Assembly: GCA_009377475.1 (NCBI GenBank)
Contig: WHTY01000006.1
Coordinates: forward strand, 26,259-90,258
DNA from: Actinophytocola sp.
GTDB taxonomy: Bacteria; Actinomycetota; Actinomycetes; Mycobacteriales; Pseudonocardiaceae
DNA length: 64,000 nucleotides
Reading direction: 5' to 3'
The position numbers were made by a program, and so were the translations under genes. Below the pieces are notes generated by a model. It was not told the origin of the DNA, did not search any database, and saw nothing but the letters and a program-made list of their open reading frames with translations. Position 1 is the stretch's first letter, and each line of letters begins with the position of its first letter. Shown here one piece after another: positions 16,386-24,163 of the stretch.

Positions 16386-18956
16386 TCACCGCACGGTGGC
16401 GGGCCGTTTACTGTCCCGCCAGAGCCGCGCGCCGAGCGCCGTCCCTTGCTCGACGGTGAACCACACCGCGATGCCCAGCGCGATGCCGGACGCCGTCACG
16501 ACCAGCGGCGATGCGACGGCGAGCATGCCGGGCAGCAGGGCGTAGTGCGTGAGGTAGATGTAGAGCGAGGCGCTGGCGACCAGCCCGACGGGCCCGACAA
16601 GCACGCGCGGAACGCGCACCCGGGGCACGAACAGCACCAGCAGCAGGCCAACCAGGACGACGCCCTCGCGGATGTCGTTGACGAAGAACCCGGGGATCGT
16701 CAGGAACGCCGCCGCCACCACGACGAGATGCTGCGTCGTGGTGCGCGCGCGGAACGCGAGCCAGCCGAGCGCGAAGAACCACGCCATCGCGTGCGTGGTC
16801 ATGGCCCAGTCGAACCACTCCTCGATGCCGCCGATGAACAGCCGCCCGGTCAGCGCGATTCCCAGCACGACGAGCGGCATGAGGAACGGGTTGCGCCGCT
16901 CGAACCGCCGCACCGCTGGGATCGCGAACAGCGCCGCCAGCAGCAGCAACGTCTGCACCAGCACCTCGACGAACCAGTAGCCGACCGCCGCCGTTTCGCC
17001 GAAGTAGTTGTGCACCAGCAGCGCGTTGGCCAGCACGACGTCCTCCGTCTCGATCGCCCGCCACGCCAGCCACAGCATGCTGGGGACGGCGATCCGGGCG
17101 GCGCTGCGGAGGATGGCGCGCGAGGTGCCCAAGGTGCCCTTCGGCACGTCTGGTGTACCCAAGGTGCCCTTCGGCACGCCCGCGCTCAGGACAAACCGGG
17201 CGAAGCTCCACCCGGCGAGCACCAGCAGCAGATGGGCGCCGCCAAGGATGTGTAGCAGGCCGACATGGCCGCTGACGACGAGCACGATGGCGACGGCGCG
17301 CAGCACGATGTTCGTCTCGACGACGGCGAGCCCGCGCCGTCGCGGCCGCAGCCGCTCCAGGTCCGCGACCGGCAGCGACGGCCAGGTCGTTGGCAGCTCC
17401 CCGAGCAGCTTCTCCAGCGCGACGGACGCGCGCACGTAGGACAGCGAGTCGCCGCCGAGGGTGACGAAGCTGTCGTCGTCGCGGATGTCGGCGGGCGCGT
17501 AGCGTGGCAGCACCCGCGCGAAGATCTCCCGTACGTCACCGGCGACGGCCCCGGCGTCGCCCATGTCGGCGGGCGTGATGGCGTCGGCAACGGCGGCGTA
17601 GTCCACCTTCCCCGATGCCAGCCGGGGCACCTCCGCCAGCACCCCGACCCGCACCGAGGCGGCGGGCAGTCCGAGCCGCGACGTCACCAGCTCCGCCGCC
17701 GGGGCCACGTCGTCGGCCGTGGCCACCGCGACGACCAGTTCCTCGTCACCCCCGACGCAGACGGCGTCGATGCCCCGCTCGGCGCACAGCCGCTCCACGT
17801 GGTCCAGGTCGATGCGCAGCCCGCAGACCTTCACGAAGCGGCTGGCCCGTCCGGTGACGACGTAGAGCCCGTCCGGGGTGCGGCGTGCGAGGTCGCCGGT
17901 CGCCAGCGCCGTCACGGTCCTGCCCTCGGCGAGGTCCGCCGGGTGTTCGGCGTAACCCAGCATCACGTTCGGACCCCGGTAGACCAGCTCCCCCTCCCCC
18001 GACCCGGAGTCCAGCTCGAAGTCCCCGCCCGGGATGGCGACGCCGATGGCATCGGGACGGTGTTCGGCCAGCTCAGGCGGCAGGTACGCCATGCGGGCGG
18101 TGGCCTCCGTCTGCCCGTACATCACGAACAGCCGCCACCCGGCACGCCGACCGAGCCGGGCGAACTCCCGCACCCGCTCCGGCGCGAGCCTGCCGCCTGC
18201 TTGGGTCACGTAGCGCATAGTCGGCAGCTCCATGTCCGCGAAGCCCGCGCGATCGAGCAGGTCGAACGTGTACGGCACGCCGTGCAGGCTGGTGCAGCCG
18301 TGCTCGTGGAACAGTGTCCAGAACTCCGGCTCGATCACCGACGCGTCCGTCAGCGCCAGCCCTGCCCCGCGCGCCAGGTTGCTGTTGATCACCGACAGTC
18401 CGTAGCAGTACTGCATCGGCAGCGACGTGATCGCTCGGTCGGTCGGCTCGATCGCCAGGTACCGCGCGATCGACTCGGCGTTGGCCTTGAGGTTGCGCGC
18501 CGAGAGTCGCACCAGCTTTGGCGAGCCGGTTGACCCTGACGTCGACAGCAGCAGCGCCAACTCGGGGTGCAGCGTGTGCGCGGTGGCTTGGCGGCGTTCG
18601 GTGAACTCGTCGTCGATGACGACGTCGGGGTCGTAGCGCGCGATCAGCTCCGCGCGGTAGGCGTCGTCGTCCGCGCTGGCGAGCAGCACGGGGTGTCCGC
18701 CGGACAGCGCGGCGAGGTACGCGACGATCGGATCGACGTCGTTGGCGGCGGCGACCAGCACCAACCTGCGCGTGGTGCCGAGACGGGCGCGCATCGCGGC
18801 CACCCGCTCGGCAAGCTCGCGATACGTCAGGCACTGCCCATGGGCGTCGATCAGCGCGGTGCGTTCGCCATGCTGGGTGAGATTCGCGGCGAACGGAACG
18901 CCGGTGGTGGCGTTGCCGTTCGCCGCCGTGTCATGCGGTGCGGCGTCGACCGACAT
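16386..18956 (-). CDS. Adenylation-carrier-acyltransferase_3 fusion protein
   Basis: An 856-residue three-part protein. Residues 20-480 form an AMP-binding/adenylation domain (phosphate loop STSGSTGSPK at 138-147, MYGQTEA, GDLARR, and ASGKVDY with the catalytic Lys). Residues 485-540 form a carrier domain with LGGDSL, where Ser504 is the phosphopantetheine site. Residues 545-856 form an acyltransferase_3-like membrane domain of about ten helices, starting with a VSGHVGL motif. It would activate an acid, load it on its own carrier, and pass it to an acceptor at the membrane; neither substrate is known. Residues ~593-610 (VPKGTLGT twice) are encoded by an interspersed repeat. Two iron-box-like sites lie just upstream. 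Confidence 0.8.
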   Translation of the reverse strand: MSVDAAPHDTAANGNATTGVPFAANLTQHGERTALIDAHGQCLTYRELAERVAAMRARLGTTRRLVLVAAANDVDPIVAYLAALSGGHPVLLASADDDAYRAELIARYDPDVVIDDEFTERRQATAHTLHPELALLLSTSGSTGSPKLVRLSARNLKANAESIARYLAIEPTDRAITSLPMQYCYGLSVINSNLARGAGLALTDASVIEPEFWTLFHEHGCTSLHGVPYTFDLLDRAGFADMELPTMRYVTQAGGRLAPERVREFARLGRRAGWRLFVMYGQTEATARMAYLPPELAEHRPDAIGVAIPGGDFELDSGSGEGELVYRGPNVMLGYAEHPADLAEGRTVTALATGDLARRTPDGLYVVTGRASRFVKVCGLRIDLDHVERLCAERGIDAVCVGGDEELVVAVATADDVAPAAELVTSRLGLPAASVRVGVLAEVPRLASGKVDYAAVADAITPADMGDAGAVAGDVREIFARVLPRYAPADIRDDDSFVTLGGDSLSYVRASVALEKLLGELPTTWPSLPVADLERLRPRRRGLAVVETNIVLRAVAIVLVVSGHVGLLHILGGAHLLLVLAGWSFARFVLSAGVPKGTLGTPDVPKGTLGTSRAILRSAARIAVPSMLWLAWRAIETEDVVLANALLVHNYFGETAAVGYWFVEVLVQTLLLLAALFAIPAVRRFERRNPFLMPLVVLGIALTGRLFIGGIEEWFDWAMTTHAMAWFFALGWLAFRARTTTQHLVVVAAAFLTIPGFFVNDIREGVVLVGLLLVLFVPRVRVPRVLVGPVGLVASASLYIYLTHYALLPGMLAVASPLVVTASGIALGIAVWFTVEQGTALGARLWRDSKRPATVR
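17128..17178. repeat. Translated copy of interspersed AAGGTGCCCTTCGG repeat
   Basis: Two identical 21-base segments (17128-17148 and 17158-17178) with a 30-base period lie inside the adenylation/acyltransferase gene. The core AAGGTGCCCTTCGG is the same as in the palindromes at 6679-6719 and close to 58681-58733. The 30-base period preserves the frame and yields the tandem peptide VPKGTLGT. Confidence 0.85.
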
Positions 18957-18983
18957 CGTGGGCCACCTCGTTGTTGGGACAGC

Positions 18984-19017
18984 TTAGGCTTCGCTAACCG
19001 AGCATAGGCTAACCAAT
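18984..19017. promoter_or_regulatory. Two overlapping putative IdeR/DmdR iron boxes
   Basis: TTAGGCTTCGCTAACC starts at 18984 and matches the 19-bp IdeR/DtxR box at 14 of 19 positions. A second site built on TAGGCTAACC (19005-19014) matches at 13 of 19. The first lies 28 bases upstream of the adenylation/acyltransferase start and the pair could also face the small ORF at 19087. Repression by iron-loaded IdeR/DmdR is the inferred mode. Confidence 0.6.
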
Positions 19018-19086
19018 GCGGGCAGACCTAGCCCTGTGGTGAAGACGACGCATTTCGGGACGCCGTCGGGAAGGGAGGCGCGAGTG

Positions 19087-19380
19087 ATGTACGGCACGGA
19101 CCTGCTGGGCAGCGGTGGTGACGACTGCTGCGAGCACTGCGAAAGCTGCTGCTGGACCAGGCCGGTCGTGGCGATCTGCGGCCACTGGCGACGCTGCGAC
19201 ACCACGAGCCAGCCGCGGCAGGTAGAAAGTTTCTCGGATTCGAGGGTGATCCTCTCCGGGGCGTCGTGGTTCGCCCCGCACGGGGTCAGCGAGAAGGGCT
19301 CCGACAGTCAGAAGCTGCCGGAGCCCTTGTCGCGTCCGTACCGCCTCAGCGGCCCGTGCCGCCTGCCCGTACCATCGTGA
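19087..19380 (+). CDS. Possible small cysteine-rich protein
   Basis: An open frame of 97 codons starting at an ATG with GGGAGG 8 bases upstream. The first 40 residues hold eight cysteines and two histidines (CCEHCESCCWTRP, then ICGHWRRC), which is unusual for random high-GC sequence and could bind metal. After that the sequence looks non-coding-like, and a hairpin at 19294-19328 falls inside the frame, so the real product, if any, may be shorter or the frame may be spurious. It is divergent from the adenylation/acyltransferase gene across the iron boxes. I do not recognise a family. Confidence 0.3.
   Translation: MYGTDLLGSGGDDCCEHCESCCWTRPVVAICGHWRRCDTTSQPRQVESFSDSRVILSGASWFAPHGVSEKGSDSQKLPEPLSRPYRLSGPCRLPVPS
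19294..19328. terminator. Possible hairpin terminator
   Basis: A perfect 10-bp stem AAGGGCTCCG (19294-19303) pairs with 19319-19328 around a 15-base loop. It lies just before the TrmB/LuxR-like regulator gene and could end the transcript that starts near the iron boxes. No T tract follows. Confidence 0.45.
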
Positions 19381-19410
19381 TCAGCAGGCGATACCTGGGT
19401 GAGGTTCTTC

Positions 19411-20388
19411 ATGTCAGACGATGAGCTGGACATCCATCTGCGCAGGCTGGGGCTTGGCGACGAGGATATTCGGCTGTATCAGTGGCTGCTCGGCACCGGG
19501 CCAGCGACGCACAGCGAGATCGCCAGCGCGCTCGAACTGTCCGAACCGGACAGCGTTGCCACGGTGGAGAGCCTTACCAAAGCGGGGCTTGTCGCCACGA
19601 CGGACGTGGACACCGTGGCGCCGATCGAGCCGAGCACCGGTCTGCAGCGGCTCACGCGGGCGCGGGAGTCAGAGTTACGTGGCGCCGAGCTGGCCGCGGC
19701 GAACGCCTATCGGCTGTTCCGCCGTTCGGTGTGGCAGCAGTCGCCGGACGACCTGGTCGAGGTGATCACCGCGCCGTACATCGCGGAGCGGGTGCAGTTG
19801 GAGGAGTCCGCCGCCACCAAAGAGGTGTTGCGGTTCGACTCGCCGCCCTACACGAGCCAGCGCGGCCCGAACGACCTCGAGGTGGAGAACCTCAAGCGCG
19901 GCGTGGCGTACCGCTGTGTGTACGCCCGCGCGGCCGTGCGCCAGCCGGACTACTACGCGCAGAACATCCAGCCCTGCATCGCCGCCGGCGAGCAGGCGCG
20001 CGTGCTGCCCGACGTGCCGGTCAAGCTCAGCATCTACGACGGCCGTCTCGCCCTGGTGTCGCTGTCCGACGCGGAGATGGAGATCAGCCGCTCCAGCCTG
20101 CTGATCCGGCAGTCCAGCCTGCTGGACGCGCTGATCGGGCTATTCGAGAGCTCCTGGCGCGCGGCATTGCCGATGCACCTTGGCACCAAGGAGCCGTCCT
20201 CACTGCGGCCAATCGAACGCAAGATCATCGAGTTGCTGGCCAGCGGGATCACCGACCACGCCATCGCGGAGCTGCTTGGCATCAGCCGGCGCACGCTCTC
20301 CCGCAACCTGGAGAGCCTGACAACCCGCGCCGGAGTGGTGAACCGCTTCCAGCTCGCCGTCTACGCCTGCCGCAACGGCTGGATCTGA
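19411..20388 (+). CDS. TrmB/LuxR-like helix-turn-helix transcriptional regulator
   Basis: A 325-residue regulator with two DNA-binding modules. Residues 1-75 form a TrmB-like winged helix (ALELSEPDSVATVESLTKAG); the middle part is a PLD-like effector domain; residues 260-320 form a LuxR-type HTH (LASGITDHAIAELLGISRRT). This combination is common in actinobacterial orphan regulators. GGTGAGG lies 6 bases before the chosen ATG; an in-frame GTG at 19399 is less well placed. No adjacent target is evident apart from the iron-box locus behind it. Confidence 0.82.
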   Translation: MSDDELDIHLRRLGLGDEDIRLYQWLLGTGPATHSEIASALELSEPDSVATVESLTKAGLVATTDVDTVAPIEPSTGLQRLTRARESELRGAELAAANAYRLFRRSVWQQSPDDLVEVITAPYIAERVQLEESAATKEVLRFDSPPYTSQRGPNDLEVENLKRGVAYRCVYARAAVRQPDYYAQNIQPCIAAGEQARVLPDVPVKLSIYDGRLALVSLSDAEMEISRSSLLIRQSSLLDALIGLFESSWRAALPMHLGTKEPSSLRPIERKIIELLASGITDHAIAELLGISRRTLSRNLESLTTRAGVVNRFQLAVYACRNGWI

Positions 20389-20429
20389 GCGCAGTGCGTT
20401 GGCCGACGTGACCGCCGCTCGCCCGGAGC

Positions 20430-20469
20430 GTGAGTCGTTGTGGTCGCGTCAACAACCACAACGACTCAC
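20430..20469. repeat. Palindrome GTGAGTCGTT family, copy 1
   Basis: A perfect 15-bp stem (20430-20444 with 20455-20469) and a 10-base loop. The right arm contains the stop codon of the DUF559-type gene, so it may double as that gene's terminator and that of the converging regulator. A related palindrome stands at the other side of the gene (21442-21491). Confidence 0.85.
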
Positions 20470-21343
20470 AGTCCGCCCCGGCGGAGACCGCGTTCGACCT
20501 GGTCGGCGACGCGATCCTGGTGGTGACGCACGGCGTAGGACGCGAACTGCAGCAGACGTCTACCGTCGATGCTGAGCTCATTGTGCCGGTCGAGATCCGC
20601 GTCCCAGTTGCGAATCTCCAGGTGCGGAAGGCCGTGGATCTCAACGGAGAGGTCGTAGGCGTCCCAGTCCGCATCGAGGTAATACCGGCCGTCCGGTCTG
20701 CGCAGCCGCCGCTGACGAGCAGGCGCCGGTAAGCGACGGCGACGAAGAATCCGGGCGAACTCCCGTTCCGGCAGTGAGTGGATCCCACCCTCGGCGTCAT
20801 CGATCGTCTCGGCGATCAGTGCGCGACGGGAGCAGGTGGAACGGCGCGCCAGCGCCGCGCGCAGCTTCTCGGGCACCGTCAGCGCCTGCTGCACAACGGC
20901 GAGCACGGGTACGCGTGCTGCCTTCGAGCTCTCGGCGTGGATGCACATGTCGAGGATGCTGCGCTCGATCCGCGTGCGTCGGGGTCGCCGTTGCGGATGC
21001 ACGTCGGCATCGCGGAGATGCCGCGACTGGAGCACCACGACACCGTCGCGATGGAGCTTGCGCCGTCCGTACGGGACGACGATCCACGGTCGCCTCGATT
21101 CGAAGCCGAGGAGACCATCGAGTTGCGCGGCAGTCGGTCCGGCAAGCGCTGAACCCGGCGGTGCGGCCAACAGGCACACCCACAGGTCCTGCTCCCCAGC
21201 GGGCCGTTATGGGTGACAAGCACACCACGGTGCGGCCGCTGCCACCGGCCAGCAGCGATCCGCGCGCGAACCTGTCCGCGACTCATACCGGCCAGTGCTT
21301 GGGCGACGGTCACCACCCCGCACTGGACGTCGAAAGGCGTCAT
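20466..21343 (-). pseudogene. DUF559/AbiEi-like protein gene, interrupted by a frameshift
   Basis: Two overlapping frames together form one protein of about 292 residues. The first begins at 21343 with GVVTVAQALAGMSRGQVRAR (an AbiEi-like antitoxin N-terminal winged helix) and reads to VLVTHNGPL. The second continues with EQDLWVCLLAAPPGSALAG to the end at 20466. One G is missing from a G run at 21194-21197 (CTGGGG where CTGGGGGAG would restore the frame). The C-terminal half has the DUF559, PD-(D/E)XK-like pattern YYLDADWD, VEIHGLPHLE and HNELSIDGRRLLQF. A real mutation and a homopolymer sequencing error are both possible. Palindromes of one family bracket the gene. Confidence 0.8.
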
Positions 21344-21441
21344 CCCGGCAACGATCCAGGAACGGCCGACCGCGCGGGCCGTTATCGCAAATCTGTGGAC
21401 AACTCGATCTCGGCGTGATTTCTGTCCACAGCAGGAGCGAG

Positions 21442-21491
21442 CGAGTGTGAGCTTTTGTAGTCGTCAATACCACCAGAACGACTCACACTCG
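21442..21491. repeat. Palindrome GTGAGTCGTT family, copy 2 (imperfect)
   Basis: Outer arms of 10 bp (CGAGTGTGAG at 21442-21451 with 21482-21491) and an imperfect inner stem. The right arm AGAACGACTCACACTCG matches the AACGACTCAC arm at 20430-20469. It lies between the start side of the DUF559-type gene and the end of the TetR gene. Confidence 0.7.
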
Positions 21492-21505
21492 TGACAGCAT
21501 CACTG

Positions 21506-22117
21506 CTACGACACCGTGGCCGCGGTCAGCTCCGCCTCAAGCATCGACGTCCACTGCGCGACGATGCGGGCGCGGCGGGCGGTGTCGTCGGTGAGCAGGT
21601 TCGCCAGCCCGAGGCCGCGCGCGAGGTCCAGCGTGGACTGCACCGTCTCCCGCACGCCGGGCACGGTCTCGTCGACGTCGAGCAGGCTCACCGCCATCCG
21701 GTGCGCCTCCCGGCCCACCTGTCGTTCCAGCGGCTTGATCAGCGCACCCAGCGGTTCGTCGGTGGACGCGGCCACCCACAGGTGCAACGCCGCGCGGAAC
21801 GACGGTCCGGTGTAGAGGTTGAGCAGCATCTCCACCACCGCACGTCGTCGCGTGCCGTCGGTCGGCAACGCGGCGACCCGCTCCGCCAGCTCTTCGAGCT
21901 GCACCTCGGACACGTAGTTGACGGCGGCGTTGATCAGATCCTCGCGCGTCGGGAAGTGGTGCTGGGCCGCGCCGCGCGAGACCCCGGCCCGCTCGGCGAC
22001 GACCACGACCGTGGTGCGGGTCCAGCCCAGCTCGGTCAGGCACGCGACGGCGGCGTCCAGCAACCGCCGCCGCGTCTGCCTGCTCCGGTCTTGCTGCGGC
22101 TGCCGCACCGACGTCAT
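21506..22117 (-). CDS. TetR family regulator of the acyl-CoA operon
   Basis: A 203-residue TetR repressor. The HTH is at residues 15-60 (RRRLLDAAVACL, then VVAERAGVSRGAAQHHFPTRED); the rest is a helical ligand domain. It is the last gene of the operon that starts at 31542 and begins 2 bases after the SDR stop. A regulator at the end of its own operon, with a palindrome at the operon head (31615-31636), suggests autoregulation by an acyl-CoA or terpenoid ligand. That is inferred from layout. Confidence 0.9.
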   Translation of the reverse strand: MTSVRQPQQDRSRQTRRRLLDAAVACLTELGWTRTTVVVVAERAGVSRGAAQHHFPTREDLINAAVNYVSEVQLEELAERVAALPTDGTRRRAVVEMLLNLYTGPSFRAALHLWVAASTDEPLGALIKPLERQVGREAHRMAVSLLDVDETVPGVRETVQSTLDLARGLGLANLLTDDTARRARIVAQWTSMLEAELTAATVS

Positions 22118-22119
22118 CC

Positions 22120-22989
22120 TCAGCGACTCCCCTCGACCCACAGGTCCAGCGAGAGGTCTTCCTCGCGCTCGCACAGCCGGTACTGCGCGAAGTCGGTGAC
22201 GCCCGCGGCGGCCAGCACCTCGTCGTCGATGAAGAATTGCCCGGTCGTCTCCTTGGCGGGCTTGGTGGCGATCGCGTGCGCGGCGTCCGCCATGATCTGC
22301 GGCGTGCGGGACGTGTTCGCGAGCTCCGCGCCCACGACGTTGCGGATCGCGGCGGTGTCGATCGTCGTGCGCGGCCACAGCGAGTTCGCCGCGATGCCGT
22401 CGCCCCGCAGCTCCTCGGACAACCCGAGCGTCACCAGGCTCATGCCGTACTTCGCGATGGTGTAGCCGGTGCCGATCCGGCCGAACCACTTCGGGTCGAG
22501 GCTGATCGGCGGCGACAGCGTCAGGATGTGCGGGTTGTCCGAGTTCCGCAGGTGCGGGATCGACAGCTTCGACAGCAGGAACGAGCCACGGGTGTTGATG
22601 TCGAGCATCAGGTCGTAGCTCTTCATCCTGATGTGCTCGGTCGGCGAGAGGTCGATCGCGCTGGCGTTGTTGACGACGACGTCGATGCCGCCGAACCGCG
22701 CCACCGTGTCCTCGATCGCCTTGGCGACGGACTCGTCGTCGCGGACGTCACCGACGATCGGCAGCGCCTGCCCGCCCGCTTCCTCCACGGCCTTCGCGGC
22801 GGTGTAGATCGTGCCGGGCAACTTCGGGTGCGGCTCGGCCGTCTTGGCGATCATGGCGACGTTGGCGCCGTCGGCGGCGGCGCGCAGGGCGATCGCCTCG
22901 CCGATGCCCCTGCTGCCGCCGGACATGATGAGCGTCTTGCCCGCGAGCGATGCGGTCTCCGATGATTCGGACCTGCTAGCAGTCCTCAT
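22120..22989 (-). CDS. Short-chain dehydrogenase (HSDL2/AtuB-G-like)
   Basis: A 289-residue SDR. It has the nucleotide-binding glycine motif SGGSRGIG, NNAS, the catalytic Ser in LTLSPPISL, and the YxxxK pair in GYTIAKYG. The long insert with HPKLPGTIYTAA after the second strand is typical of the HSDL2-like group, which includes AtuB/AtuG-type oxidoreductases in terpene degradation. AAGGAGT lies 5 bases before the ATG at 22989. Ten bases separate it from the upstream acyl-CoA dehydrogenase. Confidence 0.88.
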   Translation of the reverse strand: MRTASRSESSETASLAGKTLIMSGGSRGIGEAIALRAAADGANVAMIAKTAEPHPKLPGTIYTAAKAVEEAGGQALPIVGDVRDDESVAKAIEDTVARFGGIDVVVNNASAIDLSPTEHIRMKSYDLMLDINTRGSFLLSKLSIPHLRNSDNPHILTLSPPISLDPKWFGRIGTGYTIAKYGMSLVTLGLSEELRGDGIAANSLWPRTTIDTAAIRNVVGAELANTSRTPQIMADAAHAIATKPAKETTGQFFIDDEVLAAAGVTDFAQYRLCEREEDLSLDLWVEGSR

Positions 22990-22999
22990 GCGCGACTCC

Positions 23000-24163
23000 T
23001 TAGTACGACTTCGGCAGGTCAAGGCTATGCTGCGCCACGAAGTTCAGGATCATCTCCCTGCTCACCGGCGCGATTCGCCCGACACGCACGGCCGCGATCA
23101 TCGCACCAAGGCCGTACTCCGTGGCGAGCCCGTTGCCGCCGTGGGTGTGCACCGCCTGGTCGACGGCGTGCACCGCGGCCTCGGCGGCGGCGTACTTGGC
23201 CATGTTCGCCGCCTCACCCGCGCCCATGTCGTCGCCGGACTCGTAGAGCGCGGCGGCCTTCTGCGTCATCAGCTTCGCCAGCTCGATCTCCACCTTGATC
23301 TGTGCGAGCGGGTGCGCGATGCCCTGGTGGGAGCCGATCGGCGCGCCCCAGACGTTGCGGGTCTTGGCGTACTCGGTGGCCTTGTTCAGCGCCAGCCGCG
23401 CGAGGCCGAGCGAGAACGCCGCCCCCATGATGCGCTCCGGGTTGAGCCCGGCGAACAGCTGCAACAACGCGGTGTCGGTGCTCTCCCCGACCAGCGCGTT
23501 CTTCGGCAGGCGGACGTCGTCGAAGAACAGCGTGAACTGCTTGTCGGCGGAGACGATGTCCATCGGAATGTGCTGCGCCTCGAATCCGGGCGCGTCGGTG
23601 GGCACGATGAACAGCGCGGGCTTGAGCTTGCCAGTACGGGAGTCCTCAGTGCGCCCGACGACCAGCACCGCGTCGGCTTCGTCCACACCGGAGATGAACA
23701 CCTTCTGTCCGTTGAGGATCCAGTCGTCCCCGTCGCGCCGCGCGGTGGTGGTGATCTTGTGCGAGTTGGACCCGGCGTCCGGCTCGGTGATCGCGAACGC
23801 CATCCGCAGCTCACCGCTGGCGAACCGGGGCAGCCAGTGCTGCTTCTGCTCGTCCGTGCCGTAGCGGGCGATGACGGTCCCGCAGATCGCGGGCGAGACC
23901 ACCATCAGCAGCAACGGCGTCCCCGCCGCGCACAGTTCCTCGCACACGGCGGCGAGGTCACCGATGCCACCGCCCCCGCCGCCGTATTCCTCGGGCACGG
24001 CGACGCCCAGGTAGCCGAGCTTGCCCGCCTCGTCCCAGATGTCGTTGGTGTGGCCGCCCTCGCGGGCGATCTTGAGGTAGTACTCGTGGCCGTACTTGCT
24101 GCCGAAGTCGTGCACCGCCTTGCGCAGTGCCTGCCGTTCTTCGGTCTCGGTGAAGCTGTTCAT
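23000..24163 (-). CDS. Acyl-CoA dehydrogenase
   Basis: A 387-residue flavoprotein with the full acyl-CoA dehydrogenase fold: YLGVAVPEEYGG, the flavin-binding FAITEPDAGSN, GWKVFISG-like NGQKVFISG, and HGGNGLATEYG near the C terminus. It introduces the 2,3 double bond in an acyl-CoA. GAAGGAG lies 6 bases before the ATG, which overlaps the carboxylase alpha stop in an ATGA. The five-glycine run after EEYGG is unusual but tolerable in a loop. The second dehydrogenase of the operon is only distantly similar, so the two probably act on different substrates. Confidence 0.92.
   Translation of the reverse strand: MNSFTETEERQALRKAVHDFGSKYGHEYYLKIAREGGHTNDIWDEAGKLGYLGVAVPEEYGGGGGGIGDLAAVCEELCAAGTPLLLMVVSPAICGTVIARYGTDEQKQHWLPRFASGELRMAFAITEPDAGSNSHKITTTARRDGDDWILNGQKVFISGVDEADAVLVVGRTEDSRTGKLKPALFIVPTDAPGFEAQHIPMDIVSADKQFTLFFDDVRLPKNALVGESTDTALLQLFAGLNPERIMGAAFSLGLARLALNKATEYAKTRNVWGAPIGSHQGIAHPLAQIKVEIELAKLMTQKAAALYESGDDMGAGEAANMAKYAAAEAAVHAVDQAVHTHGGNGLATEYGLGAMIAAVRVGRIAPVSREMILNFVAQHSLDLPKSY

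Noticed and set aside
22118..22489. N-terminal extension of the TetR gene into the SDR gene
   Set aside because: The extension is an alternative frame of the SDR; TetR begins properly at 22117 next to its HTH.
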